A stretch of DNA of 64,000 nucleotides from an uncultured Allomuricauda sp. Lineage in GTDB: Bacteria; Bacteroidota; Bacteroidia; Flavobacteriales; Flavobacteriaceae. Position 1 is the stretch's first letter. Each line of letters starts with the position of its first letter. Where the stretch lies: NCBI RefSeq assembly GCF_947495325.1, contig NZ_CANLYK010000001.1:62001-126000 (forward strand). Reading direction: 5' to 3'. The notes under the pieces are model-generated. The model saw only the letters and a program-made list of their open reading frames with translations, had not been told where the DNA came from and ran no database searches. A program made the position numbers and the translations under genes. This document shows positions 35,272 through 44,165 of this stretch, one piece after another.

Positions 35272-36129
35272 ATGCCGTACGATTTTTCGAGCGACGATTT
35301 ATTCAACATTTTAGGGCGAAACTTGGATGTAATCTCTAAAGATTGGTACTCCAATAAACTTAATTCAGTATTGACGGATAAATCGGTCAGAACTTTTTAT
35401 TTAATGTACAGCTTATGTGGTTCAAAATTGGCTACTGGACCATTAAATTTTCCAAAAGATGTTAGTACGGAGCTTTCTGATTATTTACACTTAAAGAAAG
35501 CCAATGTTTTAGAGCTCGGAAGAATTCATCTTTTGGTTAAGGTGCTTGAAAGCGATAAAGAGTTTTTTAAGGATAAAGTTTCCAATCTAATACAAATAGC
35601 GGATACAGTTGAATTAGAGACGTTTCTTAAGTTTTTGGTTTTATTGCCGAACGCTAAGGATTATCAATTCAGTGCTGTTGAAGCATTGCGCACCAACATA
35701 ACGGTAATTTTTGATGCTATTTCTCTAAATAATCCCTATCCCTCTTTGTTTTTTAATGAACAGCAATGGAACCAGATGTATTTAAAAGCAGCTTTTATGC
35801 AGCGTGACTTGGGTTCCATTTTAGATACGGACAAAAGAGCCAACCAACAACTTGTGCGAATTATTTCGGATTATGCCCATGAACGTTGGGCTGCATCTAG
35901 GGAAATAGACCCAGAAATTTGGCGGCCGCTTTCGAAATTTTTGAACGGTGATTTGCTTAAAGATATGGATAGACTGTTTACGAGTAAAAATAGTCAAGAA
36001 AATAGGGCAGCTGCGTTGTGTTGCTATCAATCCAATATGAATGAAGCCATTGAACTTTTAAAAAAATACCCAGATTTAAAAAACCAAGTGGAAAATGGAT
36101 CAATAACTTGGTATAATTTTAAAGCTTGA
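35272..36129 (+). CDS. eboA: EboA family protein
   Basis: 285 residues from the ATG at 35272 (a TTG three bases upstream is not needed). Soluble, largely helical protein with no signal peptide; it has the EboA-type C-terminal region (DTDKRANQQLVRIISDYAHERWAASREIDPEIWRPLSKF) and CCYQSN near the end. The assignment rests mainly on its place as first gene of a complete six-gene ebo cluster. Biochemical function is not known. Two bases separate it from eboB. Confidence 0.85.
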   Translation: MPYDFSSDDLFNILGRNLDVISKDWYSNKLNSVLTDKSVRTFYLMYSLCGSKLATGPLNFPKDVSTELSDYLHLKKANVLELGRIHLLVKVLESDKEFFKDKVSNLIQIADTVELETFLKFLVLLPNAKDYQFSAVEALRTNITVIFDAISLNNPYPSLFFNEQQWNQMYLKAAFMQRDLGSILDTDKRANQQLVRIISDYAHERWAASREIDPEIWRPLSKFLNGDLLKDMDRLFTSKNSQENRAAALCCYQSNMNEAIELLKKYPDLKNQVENGSITWYNFKA

Positions 36130-36131
36130 TT

Positions 36132-37040
36132 ATGGAAGAAAAATTACAATTTATAGACCCTCATGTGCACATGACCTCTCGCACAACAGATGATTACGAA
36201 GCTATGGCCCAGGCAGGCGTAGTTGCAGTTATAGAACCATCATTTTGGATGGGACAGCCTAGAACGCAAGTAGGATCATTTCAAGACTATTTTAGCAGTC
36301 TAGTAGGTTGGGAACCTTTTAGGGCGAGTCAATTTGGAATAAAGCACTACTGTACCATTGGTTTAAACTCAAAAGAAGCCAATAATGAAGCTTTGGCTGA
36401 ACAAGTAATGGATTTGTTACCCTTGTACCTGCACAAAGAGAATGTAGTTGCAGTGGGAGAGATTGGTTACGATGATCAAACTCCGGCGGAAGACAAGTAC
36501 TTTAGACAGCAATTGGAATTGGCGAAAGAATTTGAAATGCTAGTGCAAGTGCATACACCACATAGGGATAAAAAGGCTGGAACCATAAAAAGCATGGAAG
36601 TTTGCCTTGAGCACGGTCTTGATCCAAGTATGGTGGTGATAGATCACAATAATGAGGAAACTGTCCAGGAAGTTTTGGACAGGGGGTTTATAGCAGCATT
36701 TACCATTTATCCAAAAACAAAAATGGGGAATGAACGCATGGTTGAGGTCGTAAAACGCTTTGGAAGTACTAACATTATTGTGGATAGTTCTGCTGATTGG
36801 GGCGTAAGTGACCCACTTGCGGTGCCTAAAACCGCTTCTTTAATGATTAGAAGTGGAGTGGCAAAAGAAGATGTTGTAAAAACATGCTATCAGAATGCAT
36901 TGGATGTTTTTGGTAAGTCGGGAAAGATGAAAGCGGAGCATTGGAATGGCTCGAAAGGAGTAGACCAAAGACAACTTTTTAATGACAATAGCGTATTAAG
37001 AGGACAAGAACCAAAGGTTGATAACGATAAAATCGTTTGA
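36132..37040 (+). CDS. eboB: TatD family hydrolase, EboB
   Basis: 302-residue metal-dependent TIM-barrel hydrolase from the ATG at 36132. The first metal motif is HVH at residues 11-13 of this start (FIDPHVHMTSRTTDDYEAM); VGEIGYDDQ carries the bridging acidic residue, QVHTPHRDK and VVIDHNN the later histidines, and VDSSADWGVSDPLAVP the final catalytic aspartate. Part of the ebo operon: its TGA overlaps the next ATG (TGATG). Substrate unknown. Confidence 0.9.
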   Translation: MEEKLQFIDPHVHMTSRTTDDYEAMAQAGVVAVIEPSFWMGQPRTQVGSFQDYFSSLVGWEPFRASQFGIKHYCTIGLNSKEANNEALAEQVMDLLPLYLHKENVVAVGEIGYDDQTPAEDKYFRQQLELAKEFEMLVQVHTPHRDKKAGTIKSMEVCLEHGLDPSMVVIDHNNEETVQEVLDRGFIAAFTIYPKTKMGNERMVEVVKRFGSTNIIVDSSADWGVSDPLAVPKTASLMIRSGVAKEDVVKTCYQNALDVFGKSGKMKAEHWNGSKGVDQRQLFNDNSVLRGQEPKVDNDKIV

Positions 37041-37924
37041 TGAATGCTACAGTAAAAGGCTATTTACAATTATGTAGACTACCAAATTTACCAACAGCTG
37101 CTGCTGATATTATTGCAGGAATGTCATTGGCGGAGATATTTGGCACTAAGTATAGTATAAATATCCATGAACCTGTTCTCCTTATTTTTTCTTCAATGTT
37201 TTTATATGCAGGAGGGGTGGTGCTGAATGATGTTTTTGATGCTAAACTTGATGCAGTGGAGCGACCTGAACGTCCAATTCCTAGTGGCGTGATACCCTTA
37301 AAAAAAGCAGCTGTATTCGGAGCTGTCCTTTTGTTTTTTGGTATTATGGCTGCCTTATCAGTAAACTCTCTTAGCGGTCTTATATCATTTGTTTTGGCCG
37401 GATCTATACTTGCATACGATGCTTTTTCAAAGAAGCACAACATTATAGGGCCATTAAATATGGGTATTTGCAGAGGGTTAAATTTATTGCTGGGAATTTC
37501 AATTCTGGGGACTCTAATGCACTTAGAATATTTGGTAATTCCTATTATTTTCATTGCCGCAATAACACTTGTTAGCAGGGGGGAGGTTCATGGAAGTAAC
37601 AAAAAAAACATCGTTTTCGCTGGTTTGTTATATACAATTGTACTTTTTCTCGTTATGTATTTCCATATCATCAATTTAAAATCAATGGGTAAATACCTAC
37701 CTTTTTTAATAATTTTCGCAATAATGGTACTTTTTCCTTTGGTTAAGGCCTACCTAGATAATACACCAAAAAATATAAAAGGAGCGGTAATTTCTGGGGT
37801 TCTGGGAATAATAGTTTTAGATGCAACTATTGCAGTAGCATATTCAAATTGGCAGACAGGTGTATTGTTGCTATTACTATTACCACTATCAATTTTTCTT
37901 TCGAAGATTTTTGCCGTTACTTAG
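37040..37924 (+). CDS. eboC: UbiA-type prenyltransferase, EboC
   Basis: 294-residue membrane protein with about eight or nine helices. The first Mg-diphosphate motif is N63-D-VF-D67-AKL-D71 followed by AVERPERPIPSG; the second region has AYDAFSKKHNIIGPLNMGICRGLN (around D127). This is the UbiA superfamily, transferring prenyl chains to an acceptor at the membrane. In ebo clusters EboC is expected to prenylate the product of the other enzymes. Start overlaps the eboB stop by one base. Confidence 0.92.
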   Translation: MNATVKGYLQLCRLPNLPTAAADIIAGMSLAEIFGTKYSINIHEPVLLIFSSMFLYAGGVVLNDVFDAKLDAVERPERPIPSGVIPLKKAAVFGAVLLFFGIMAALSVNSLSGLISFVLAGSILAYDAFSKKHNIIGPLNMGICRGLNLLLGISILGTLMHLEYLVIPIIFIAAITLVSRGEVHGSNKKNIVFAGLLYTIVLFLVMYFHIINLKSMGKYLPFLIIFAIMVLFPLVKAYLDNTPKNIKGAVISGVLGIIVLDATIAVAYSNWQTGVLLLLLLPLSIFLSKIFAVT

Positions 37925-37931
37925 TCGTACA

Positions 37932-39101
37932 ATGAAGTCACTACCACCAATATCTCAAGCATTTTCAGTAAAATACGAGTATAAACTCCATTTTACAGAG
38001 CATCTTTTTGCTTTAGATAATGAATTGTTTCTGAATATAATTAAGGATTATAAAGATGGTGAATCCACAAAAATCATTTTTATTGTTGATGATGGGGTCG
38101 CCAACGCGCATCCAAAGATTGTAGAAGAAATAGAATCGTATTGTAGTCAAAATGTCTCCGAGATTCAGCTAATGCAAATTTTAGTGGTTAAGGGTGGCGA
38201 AGCAAGTAAAAATAATTACTCAAACGTAAAAAAAATTGTCGCTGGTATTAATGACAATTCTATATGTAGACATTCGTTTGTGGCGGCAATAGGAGGTGGA
38301 GCTTTAATTGATATGGTAGGATATGCAGCAGCCATAGCACACCGAGGTGTGAAATTAATTAGAATTCCTACAACCGTACTTTCACAGAACGATGCAGCAG
38401 TGGGGGTAAAGAATGGAATCAATGAATTTGACAAGAAAAATTTCTTGGGCACTTTTGCACCACCATATGCAATTATCAATGATTTTAATTTTCTGAAAAC
38501 CCTAGATCAAAGGGATTGGATTTCCGGAATTGCTGAAGCAATAAAGGTAGCTTTGATTAAGGATGAGGTGTTTTTTGAATATATAAAAAAGCATACCAAG
38601 GCACTGGCAAATAGGGAGAAAGAACCAATGGCCCATGTAATCTATAAATGTGCAGAAATGCACATGCAGCATATTGCACAAGGTGGAGATCCTTTTGAAA
38701 GCGGTTCGTCAAGACCATTGGATTTTGGACATTGGGCTGCACATAAATTGGAGCAGATAACAAATTATGACCTTCGTCATGGTGAAGCCGTAGCAATGGG
38801 AATTGCTTTGGACGTGACCTATGCACAGATGATTGGTTTAATTAGCATGGATACCCTAAATACTATACTAAATGTATTGGAGGAAATAGGTTTTGATCTT
38901 AAAATTCCAATTAACAATCATTCCAAAGTAGAAGAACTATTAAAAGGAATTCAAGAATTTCGAGAACACCTTGGAGGAGAACTTACTATTACCCTTATTT
39001 CTAAAATAGGAGTAAAACATGATGTGCATACTATAGATATGGAAAAAATGCGTGCGTCAATTGCGCTTCGTTCTATTGGCAAAGAAGAATTATCTTGCTA
39101 G
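37932..39101 (+). CDS. eboD: Sugar-phosphate cyclase / 3-dehydroquinate synthase-like, EboD
   Basis: 389 residues from the ATG at 37932; the longer frame from 37860 is inside eboC and encodes a Tyr/Phe-rich tail, so it is rejected. DHQ synthase fold: NAD-binding AAIGGGALIDMVGYAAAIAHRGVKLIRIPTTVLSQNDAAVG, then KNGINEFDKKNFLGTF. Metal ligands are expected at E in AEAIKVALIKD and the histidines in LDFGHWAAHKLE and LRHGEAVAMGI. The enzyme probably cyclises a ketose phosphate to a cyclitol. It is distinct from AroB: the active-site loop differs. Confidence 0.92.
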   Translation: MKSLPPISQAFSVKYEYKLHFTEHLFALDNELFLNIIKDYKDGESTKIIFIVDDGVANAHPKIVEEIESYCSQNVSEIQLMQILVVKGGEASKNNYSNVKKIVAGINDNSICRHSFVAAIGGGALIDMVGYAAAIAHRGVKLIRIPTTVLSQNDAAVGVKNGINEFDKKNFLGTFAPPYAIINDFNFLKTLDQRDWISGIAEAIKVALIKDEVFFEYIKKHTKALANREKEPMAHVIYKCAEMHMQHIAQGGDPFESGSSRPLDFGHWAAHKLEQITNYDLRHGEAVAMGIALDVTYAQMIGLISMDTLNTILNVLEEIGFDLKIPINNHSKVEELLKGIQEFREHLGGELTITLISKIGVKHDVHTIDMEKMRASIALRSIGKEELSC

Positions 39102-39102
39102 T

Positions 39103-40296
39103 ATGTTAATTTCAGATTATTATCATCTTACCTACTGCACCAATATACATCCCGGTGAAAATTGGAAGATTACTTTTGATAATCTTGAAAAATATGTCCC
39201 ACTAATAAAAAAAGAAGTGGCTCCCGATGAAAAATTTGGGTTAGGCCTGCGTTTATCCAATAAGGCAAGTGAGGAACTTGGTTTTGAAAAGAGCTTGGAA
39301 AGTTTTAAAAATTGGTTAGATGACCAAGGAGTGTATGTTTACACAATGAATGGGTTTCCTTATGGGAATTTTCATGGTGAGAGAGTTAAAGATATGGTCC
39401 ATGCGCCAGATTGGACACAAATAGAGAGGGTGAACTATACCAAAAGATTGTTTAAACAATTGGCCTATTTATTGCCCAAAGGTATTTCCGGCGGAATATC
39501 AACATCTCCTATAAGCTATAAGTATTGGCATAAAACTGATGCGTTAAAAAAGAAAGCACTGGTTGAAGGAGCCAAGAACATGGTGGAAGTTGCTATTCAA
39601 CTTTTTCAGATAGAGAAAGAAACGGGAAAATACATGCACTTGGATATTGAACCGGAACCTGATGGTCTTTTGGAGAATAGTGATGAAGTGGTGGACTTCT
39701 TCCATAATTATCTTTTGCCATTAGGTTGCCCAGTGCTACAAAACGAACTTGGGTTTAGCCAGATTGAAGCTGAAAATTGTATCAAAAAATATTTGACAGT
39801 TTGCTACGATGTCTGCCATTTTTCCCTAGCTTACGAAGAACCGAAAGAGACTTTCCACAAGTTTGAATCCAACGGAATTGGAGTGGGCAAAATACAAGTA
39901 AGCTCTGCCCTAAAGATTCTTTTTAATAGTGCTGATGTTGATTCGATATGGGAATCGTTGAAACAATTTGACGAGCCTACATATCTGCATCAGATTACTG
40001 AAAAAACCGAAACAGGAATAAAAACATATTCAGATTTACCAGAACTTTTAATGGAAAAGAGATCTTTTTCCGAATTGAGGGCGCATTTTCATGTGCCAAT
40101 ATTTCTGGAAAAATTCGATGGATTATCATCAACCCAAGACCAAATCCTTAAAGTGGTCAAATTTTTAAAAAGCAACAAAGTATGTGATCATTTGGAAATT
40201 GAAACATATACTTGGGAAGTATTGCCTATCAACCTTAAAAAAGAACTAGCAAGTTCAATAGTTAGAGAAGTGGAATGGTTAAAAGCAAAACTTTAG
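39103..40296 (+). CDS. eboE: TIM-barrel metabolite traffic protein, EboE
   Basis: 397 residues from the ATG at 39103, one base after the eboD stop; the longer frame at 39052 lies inside eboD. It begins MLISDYYHLTYCTNIHPGENW, the characteristic EboE opening, and contains xylose isomerase-like barrel motifs such as YMHLDIEPEPDGLLENS, VLQNELGFSQIEAENC, CYDVCHFSLAYEEP and ELRAHFHVPIF with several possible metal-binding acidic residues and histidines. Soluble. Annotated elsewhere as a metabolite traffic protein, though the structure suggests an isomerase or epimerase. Confidence 0.9.
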   Translation: MLISDYYHLTYCTNIHPGENWKITFDNLEKYVPLIKKEVAPDEKFGLGLRLSNKASEELGFEKSLESFKNWLDDQGVYVYTMNGFPYGNFHGERVKDMVHAPDWTQIERVNYTKRLFKQLAYLLPKGISGGISTSPISYKYWHKTDALKKKALVEGAKNMVEVAIQLFQIEKETGKYMHLDIEPEPDGLLENSDEVVDFFHNYLLPLGCPVLQNELGFSQIEAENCIKKYLTVCYDVCHFSLAYEEPKETFHKFESNGIGVGKIQVSSALKILFNSADVDSIWESLKQFDEPTYLHQITEKTETGIKTYSDLPELLMEKRSFSELRAHFHVPIFLEKFDGLSSTQDQILKVVKFLKSNKVCDHLEIETYTWEVLPINLKKELASSIVREVEWLKAKL

Positions 40297-40297
40297 A

Positions 40298-41671
40298 ATG
40301 AAAAAAACTGTTGTAATCAATGTGGTTGGACTAACCAAGAGGTTGATTGGAGAACACACACCCTTTATCAAATCTTTTCTGGAAAAAGGTTCAATGAGTT
40401 TAATTGAACCTGCATTGCCTGGAGTGACCTGCAGTGCACAAGCAACCTATTTAACAGGTAAATACCCCTTCCAACATGGAATAGTAGGAAATGGATGGTA
40501 TTTTAAGGATGAATGCGAGGTTAAATTTTGGAGACAATCCAATAAATTGGTTCAAGAAGAAAAACTTTGGGAACATCTAAAGCGCGAAGATGAAACATTT
40601 ACCTGTGCCAATATGTTTTGGTGGTACAATATGTATTCAACAGCAGATTTTAGTGTAACACCAAGGCCTAACTATTTGGCCGATGGAAGGAAAATACCTG
40701 ATATTTATTCGCACCCTGCCAAATTACGGGATACACTTCAGGAAGAATTGGGCACTTTCCCATTATTTCAATTTTGGGGTCCAAAAACATCAATAAAATC
40801 AAGCAAATGGATTGCTGACGCTTCTATAAAAACAGATGAACTGCACGACCCTACGCTTACATTAATTTATCTACCGCACTTAGATTACAACTTGCAACGC
40901 CATGGATTGGACTTTGCAAAGATTTCAACAGATTTAAATGAAATTGATACCGTTGTAAAGGATTTGGTTACCTATTACGAGCAAAAAAACTGCACAGTTG
41001 TTTTGTTATCTGAATATGGTATTACGAATGTAGATAATCCAATACATTTAAACGGGGTATTACGTAAAGGAGGGTACTTGGCCATTAGAGAGGAAAGAGG
41101 TCTGGAGTTATTAGACCATGGGGCAAGTACTGCGTTTGCTGTTGCCGACCATCAGATAGCACATATATATTTGAATGATAAATCTGTTCTAAAAGATGTT
41201 CAACTACTTTTACAAAATCAGGAAGGTGTAGAAAAAGTCATCTGTGGAACCGAACTAATGGACTATCATTTAAATCATGATAGATGTGGAGATTTGGTTG
41301 TAGTTTCGGATAAAAACTCATGGTTTACCTATTATTATTGGCTGGATGATGCCAAGGCGCCTGATTTTGCAAGGATGGTGGATATTCATAAAAAACCGGG
41401 TTACGATCCTGTTGAAATGTTTACAGACCCCAAGGATAAATTGGTACTGCTAAAAGTGCTTTGGAAATTGTTAAAAAAGAAACTTGGCTTTAGAACTGTA
41501 ATGGATGTTATTCCATTAAATGCTGAATTGGTCAAAGGATCACATGGGAGGATTCCTGAAGATGAGGATGATTACCCAATTTTAATCACCAATAACAATC
41601 AATATCCTGATAAATATCAGATTAAGGACACAGATGTTTTTGTTATTTTGAAAGAACTTATAAAACAATAA
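40298..41671 (+). CDS. eboF: Alkaline phosphatase-fold phosphodiesterase, EboF
   Basis: 457-residue nucleotide pyrophosphatase/phosphodiesterase-type enzyme. The nucleophile region is PGVTCSAQATYLTGKYPFQHGIVGNGWYF (about 40-68). Later metal-site motifs are LIYLPHLDYNLQRHG, LLSEYGITNVDNPIHLN and VPHG-like SHGRIPEDEDDYPI. No signal peptide, so it acts in the cytoplasm. One base after eboE. Probable role: hydrolysing a phospho- or nucleotide-linked intermediate (inference). Confidence 0.88.
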   Translation: MKKTVVINVVGLTKRLIGEHTPFIKSFLEKGSMSLIEPALPGVTCSAQATYLTGKYPFQHGIVGNGWYFKDECEVKFWRQSNKLVQEEKLWEHLKREDETFTCANMFWWYNMYSTADFSVTPRPNYLADGRKIPDIYSHPAKLRDTLQEELGTFPLFQFWGPKTSIKSSKWIADASIKTDELHDPTLTLIYLPHLDYNLQRHGLDFAKISTDLNEIDTVVKDLVTYYEQKNCTVVLLSEYGITNVDNPIHLNGVLRKGGYLAIREERGLELLDHGASTAFAVADHQIAHIYLNDKSVLKDVQLLLQNQEGVEKVICGTELMDYHLNHDRCGDLVVVSDKNSWFTYYYWLDDAKAPDFARMVDIHKKPGYDPVEMFTDPKDKLVLLKVLWKLLKKKLGFRTVMDVIPLNAELVKGSHGRIPEDEDDYPILITNNNQYPDKYQIKDTDVFVILKELIKQ

Positions 41672-41675
41672 CCCA

Positions 41676-42035
41676 ATGAATCTATTTTTTAAAATTTTCG
41701 GAATTGTCTTTGCTATACTTTTTACTTGGGCGGCAGTGGTTCAATACAATGATCCCGATGCACTAAAATGGTATGTTTACTATGGAGTTGCGGCTTTTGC
41801 AGGTGTTTTGTTTACTTTAAACAAATTAAAACTATCATGGGCATTGGTATTATTGGCATTTTATACATTTATGGTATTCCAAACTTGGCCTGAGAGATTT
41901 GAAGGAGTAACCATTGGAGAAGGCGATATTGTAAATATAGAGAGAGGAAGAGAAGCATTGGGTCTTGCCATTGTTGCATGTGTAATGCTGGTATATGCAT
42001 TAAGGTTGTTATTGAAAAGAAAATCAAAAGTCTAA
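41676..42035 (+). CDS. TMEM220-type small membrane protein
   Basis: 119 residues with four membrane helices. The motif FKIFGIVFAILFTWAAVVQYNDPDALKWYVYYG, with the QYNDPDA-x-W signature, is that of the transmembrane 220 family. It starts four bases after eboF on the same strand and so probably belongs to the ebo transcript. It overlaps the 3' end of the convergent dnaX gene by 12 bases. Function unknown. Confidence 0.87.
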   Translation: MNLFFKIFGIVFAILFTWAAVVQYNDPDALKWYVYYGVAAFAGVLFTLNKLKLSWALVLLAFYTFMVFQTWPERFEGVTIGEGDIVNIERGREALGLAIVACVMLVYALRLLLKRKSKV

Positions 42036-43754
42036 ATCAAATTCTTTCCGTAGAAGATCAATAGCTGGATTTTTCTCTTTTAATTTTTGATACTTTTCTT
42101 CAGGAGTAAATGCAAATTTTTTGGCAACAATTTCATTGACAGTAATATGCAGCGAAAGGGAATAATTATTTAGCTTCTGTTTTAAATGGTCCAACATTAA
42201 ACTTTGTTCCCGCTCCACTTCTTTTTTCATGGTATCATTTGGGAGTTCAATCCAAATGGTGTTTTCATTTTTCAATTTTGGAATATCCGTCTGTAGATTA
42301 CTTGCCAAGATTTTTCTACCCTTGTCTTCTAAGTGTTGCACAAATTCGGTCCAATATTCTTGCATCTCCGCTTCGGTAAATGCTTCTTTAGGCAGTTCTT
42401 CATGAGCAACAGGAGGTGATTTTACATTTTCATGGGCTTTCTTCGCCTTAATACTGGAAAGTGAAAGTCCAGAAACTCTATTTTCAGGAGTTTTAAGTTT
42501 AATTTTTTTGATAGGTATTGGCTGCTCAACTGGTTCGGACACTTGAGGAGCTTCTTCTACAGCCTGTGTGTCTGGAATCGCAGGGACTTCTTCTTGTTTT
42601 ATATTGGTAAGGTTATCCGATACTGCAGTTTTATTGCCTGTTATTTTTTTTGTGAAAAAAGAGGCGGGAATTATGAAATCAAGCTTTTTTTTTTCTCCAT
42701 CAAAAGTGATAGAGGCTAATTTCATTAAGGTAAGTTCTACGAGCAAGCGCTGATTTCTGCTCGTTTTATACTTTAGGTCACAATCGTTGGCTATTTCAAG
42801 GGCTTGTAGCAAAAACTCTTTCTGTGCTTTCTCTGCCTGTTGCCTATACTGCTGTTTTACATCGTCACCTACTTCCAGTAAGATTATAGTTTCTTGATGT
42901 TGGCACACCATTAAATCTCTAAAATGAGAGGCTAAACCAGAAATAAAATGATGTCCATCAAAACCAAGGGACAGCGTTTCATTGAAAAGGACCAACAAAT
43001 CGGGGATATTGTTTTCAAGAATTAAATCTGTAGTTGTAAAATATGTATCATAATCCAGAACATTCAGATTTTCGGTAACCGCTTTTCTGGTCAATTGTTT
43101 TCCTGAAAAACTAACAACTCTATCAAAAATGGAGAGTGCATCTCGCATGGCCCCATCAGCTTTTTGTGCAATAATATGTAAAGCACTTTCTTCAGCCTCC
43201 ACACCTTGTTGCCTTGCAATATGTTTTAAATATTCCGCAGCATCCTTGACCGTAATTCGTTTAAAATCAAAAATTTGACATCGTGAAAGAATGGTTGGGA
43301 TTATTTTATGCTTCTCCGTAGTAGCAAGAATGAAAATAGCATGTTTGGGTGGTTCTTCCAAGGTCTTTAAAAAAGCATTAAATGCAGATTGGGAGAGCAT
43401 GTGTACCTCATCTATAATGTACACCTTATATTTTCCAACTTGGGGAGGAATACGAACTTGGTCTATAAGGCTTCTAATATCATCCACAGAATTATTGGAA
43501 GCCGCATCCAACTCAAAAATATTAAAAGCAAAATCTTCATCTTCCTGTTCTGTGCCATCCTCATTTATTTTTTTCGCCAAAATTCTGGCACAGGTTGTTT
43601 TACCTACACCTCTAGGACCACAAAACAAAAGTGCCTGGGCCAAGTGATCATTATCAATAGCATTTTGCAACGTATTGGTAATGGCCTGCTGGCCCACAAC
43701 ATCTTTAAATGTTTGGGGGCGATATTTTCTAGCTGATACTACGAAGGGTTCCAA
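42024..43754 (-). CDS. dnaX: DNA polymerase III subunits gamma and tau
   Basis: 576-residue clamp-loader subunit. Walker A is G46-PRGVGKT (46-53), Walker B VYIIDEVHML, then FILATTEKHKIIPTILSRCQIFDF (SRC sensor). The segment between Walker A and ELDAASNNSVDDIR, which in most bacteria carries four zinc-binding cysteines, is instead NEDGTEQEDEDFAFN with no cysteine. The C-terminal tau-like region is acidic and lysine-rich. A minus-strand TATATTTG box lies 25 bases upstream. Confidence 0.95.
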   Translation of the reverse strand: MEPFVVSARKYRPQTFKDVVGQQAITNTLQNAIDNDHLAQALLFCGPRGVGKTTCARILAKKINEDGTEQEDEDFAFNIFELDAASNNSVDDIRSLIDQVRIPPQVGKYKVYIIDEVHMLSQSAFNAFLKTLEEPPKHAIFILATTEKHKIIPTILSRCQIFDFKRITVKDAAEYLKHIARQQGVEAEESALHIIAQKADGAMRDALSIFDRVVSFSGKQLTRKAVTENLNVLDYDTYFTTTDLILENNIPDLLVLFNETLSLGFDGHHFISGLASHFRDLMVCQHQETIILLEVGDDVKQQYRQQAEKAQKEFLLQALEIANDCDLKYKTSRNQRLLVELTLMKLASITFDGEKKKLDFIIPASFFTKKITGNKTAVSDNLTNIKQEEVPAIPDTQAVEEAPQVSEPVEQPIPIKKIKLKTPENRVSGLSLSSIKAKKAHENVKSPPVAHEELPKEAFTEAEMQEYWTEFVQHLEDKGRKILASNLQTDIPKLKNENTIWIELPNDTMKKEVEREQSLMLDHLKQKLNNYSLSLHITVNEIVAKKFAFTPEEKYQKLKEKNPAIDLLRKEFDLDF

Positions 43755-43778
43755 ATCAGGGAAAAATTTGCATTACTA

Positions 43779-43786
43779 CAAATATA
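43779..43786 (-). promoter_or_regulatory. -7 promoter box for dnaX
   Basis: On the minus strand TATATTTG, matching TAnnTTTG, 24 bases before the dnaX ATG. It is divergent from the rnpB promoter. Confidence 0.55.
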
Positions 43787-43851
43787 AAAATAGGAACGGG
43801 CAAAGCCGCTTATCCTTTGTGTAGTAAGCCATTTTTTATTAACAATTGCTT

Positions 43852-43859
43852 TACCTTTG
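43852..43859 (+). promoter_or_regulatory. -7 promoter box for rnpB
   Basis: TACCTTTG, matching TAnnTTTG, placed about 7 bases before the predicted 5' end of RNase P RNA. Confidence 0.6.
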
Positions 43860-43862
43860 CTG

Positions 43863-44165
43863 ATAGCAGGCCGCCTTATCGCTGCAATTTCAATTAATTG
43901 GAATTGAAGAGGAAAGTCCGGACACCAAAGTGCAGCATAGCGGGTAACGCCCGTCCGCCGAAAGGTGAGGACCAGTGCAACAGAAAGCAAGTACAGTTAG
44001 GCTGTAGTGAAATCAGGTAAACTCTATGCGGTGAAACGTCATGTAAACCAATGTTTGAGGGCTGCACGCCCAAATTGGAGGGTAGGCGGTTGGAACTTTT
44101 GGGTAACTGAAAGTCTAGATAAATGATAGGGCCAGACAGAATCCGGCTTATGGCCTGCTTTTTTT
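43863..44165 (+). ncRNA. rnpB: RNase P RNA (bacterial type A)
   Basis: Catalytic RNA of RNase P. P1 pairs GCAGGCC (43866-43872) with GGCCTGC (44152-44158). The universally conserved GAGGAAAGTCCGGAC (P4 5' strand and CR-I) starts at 43909, and the matching 3' conserved segment (AGACAGAATCCGGCTTAT) runs 44134-44151. Other conserved pieces include ACAGAAAGCAAGTACAG and AGGTAAACTC. Length of about 300 bases fits type A. The closing P1 stem plus T-run (44159-44165) doubles as its terminator and reaches the stop codon of convergent rsmD. Confidence 0.95.

Noticed and set aside
37860-37931. GTG-started N-terminal extension of EboD
   Set aside because: It lies within the eboC coding region in another frame and encodes a Tyr/Phe-rich tail not seen in this family.
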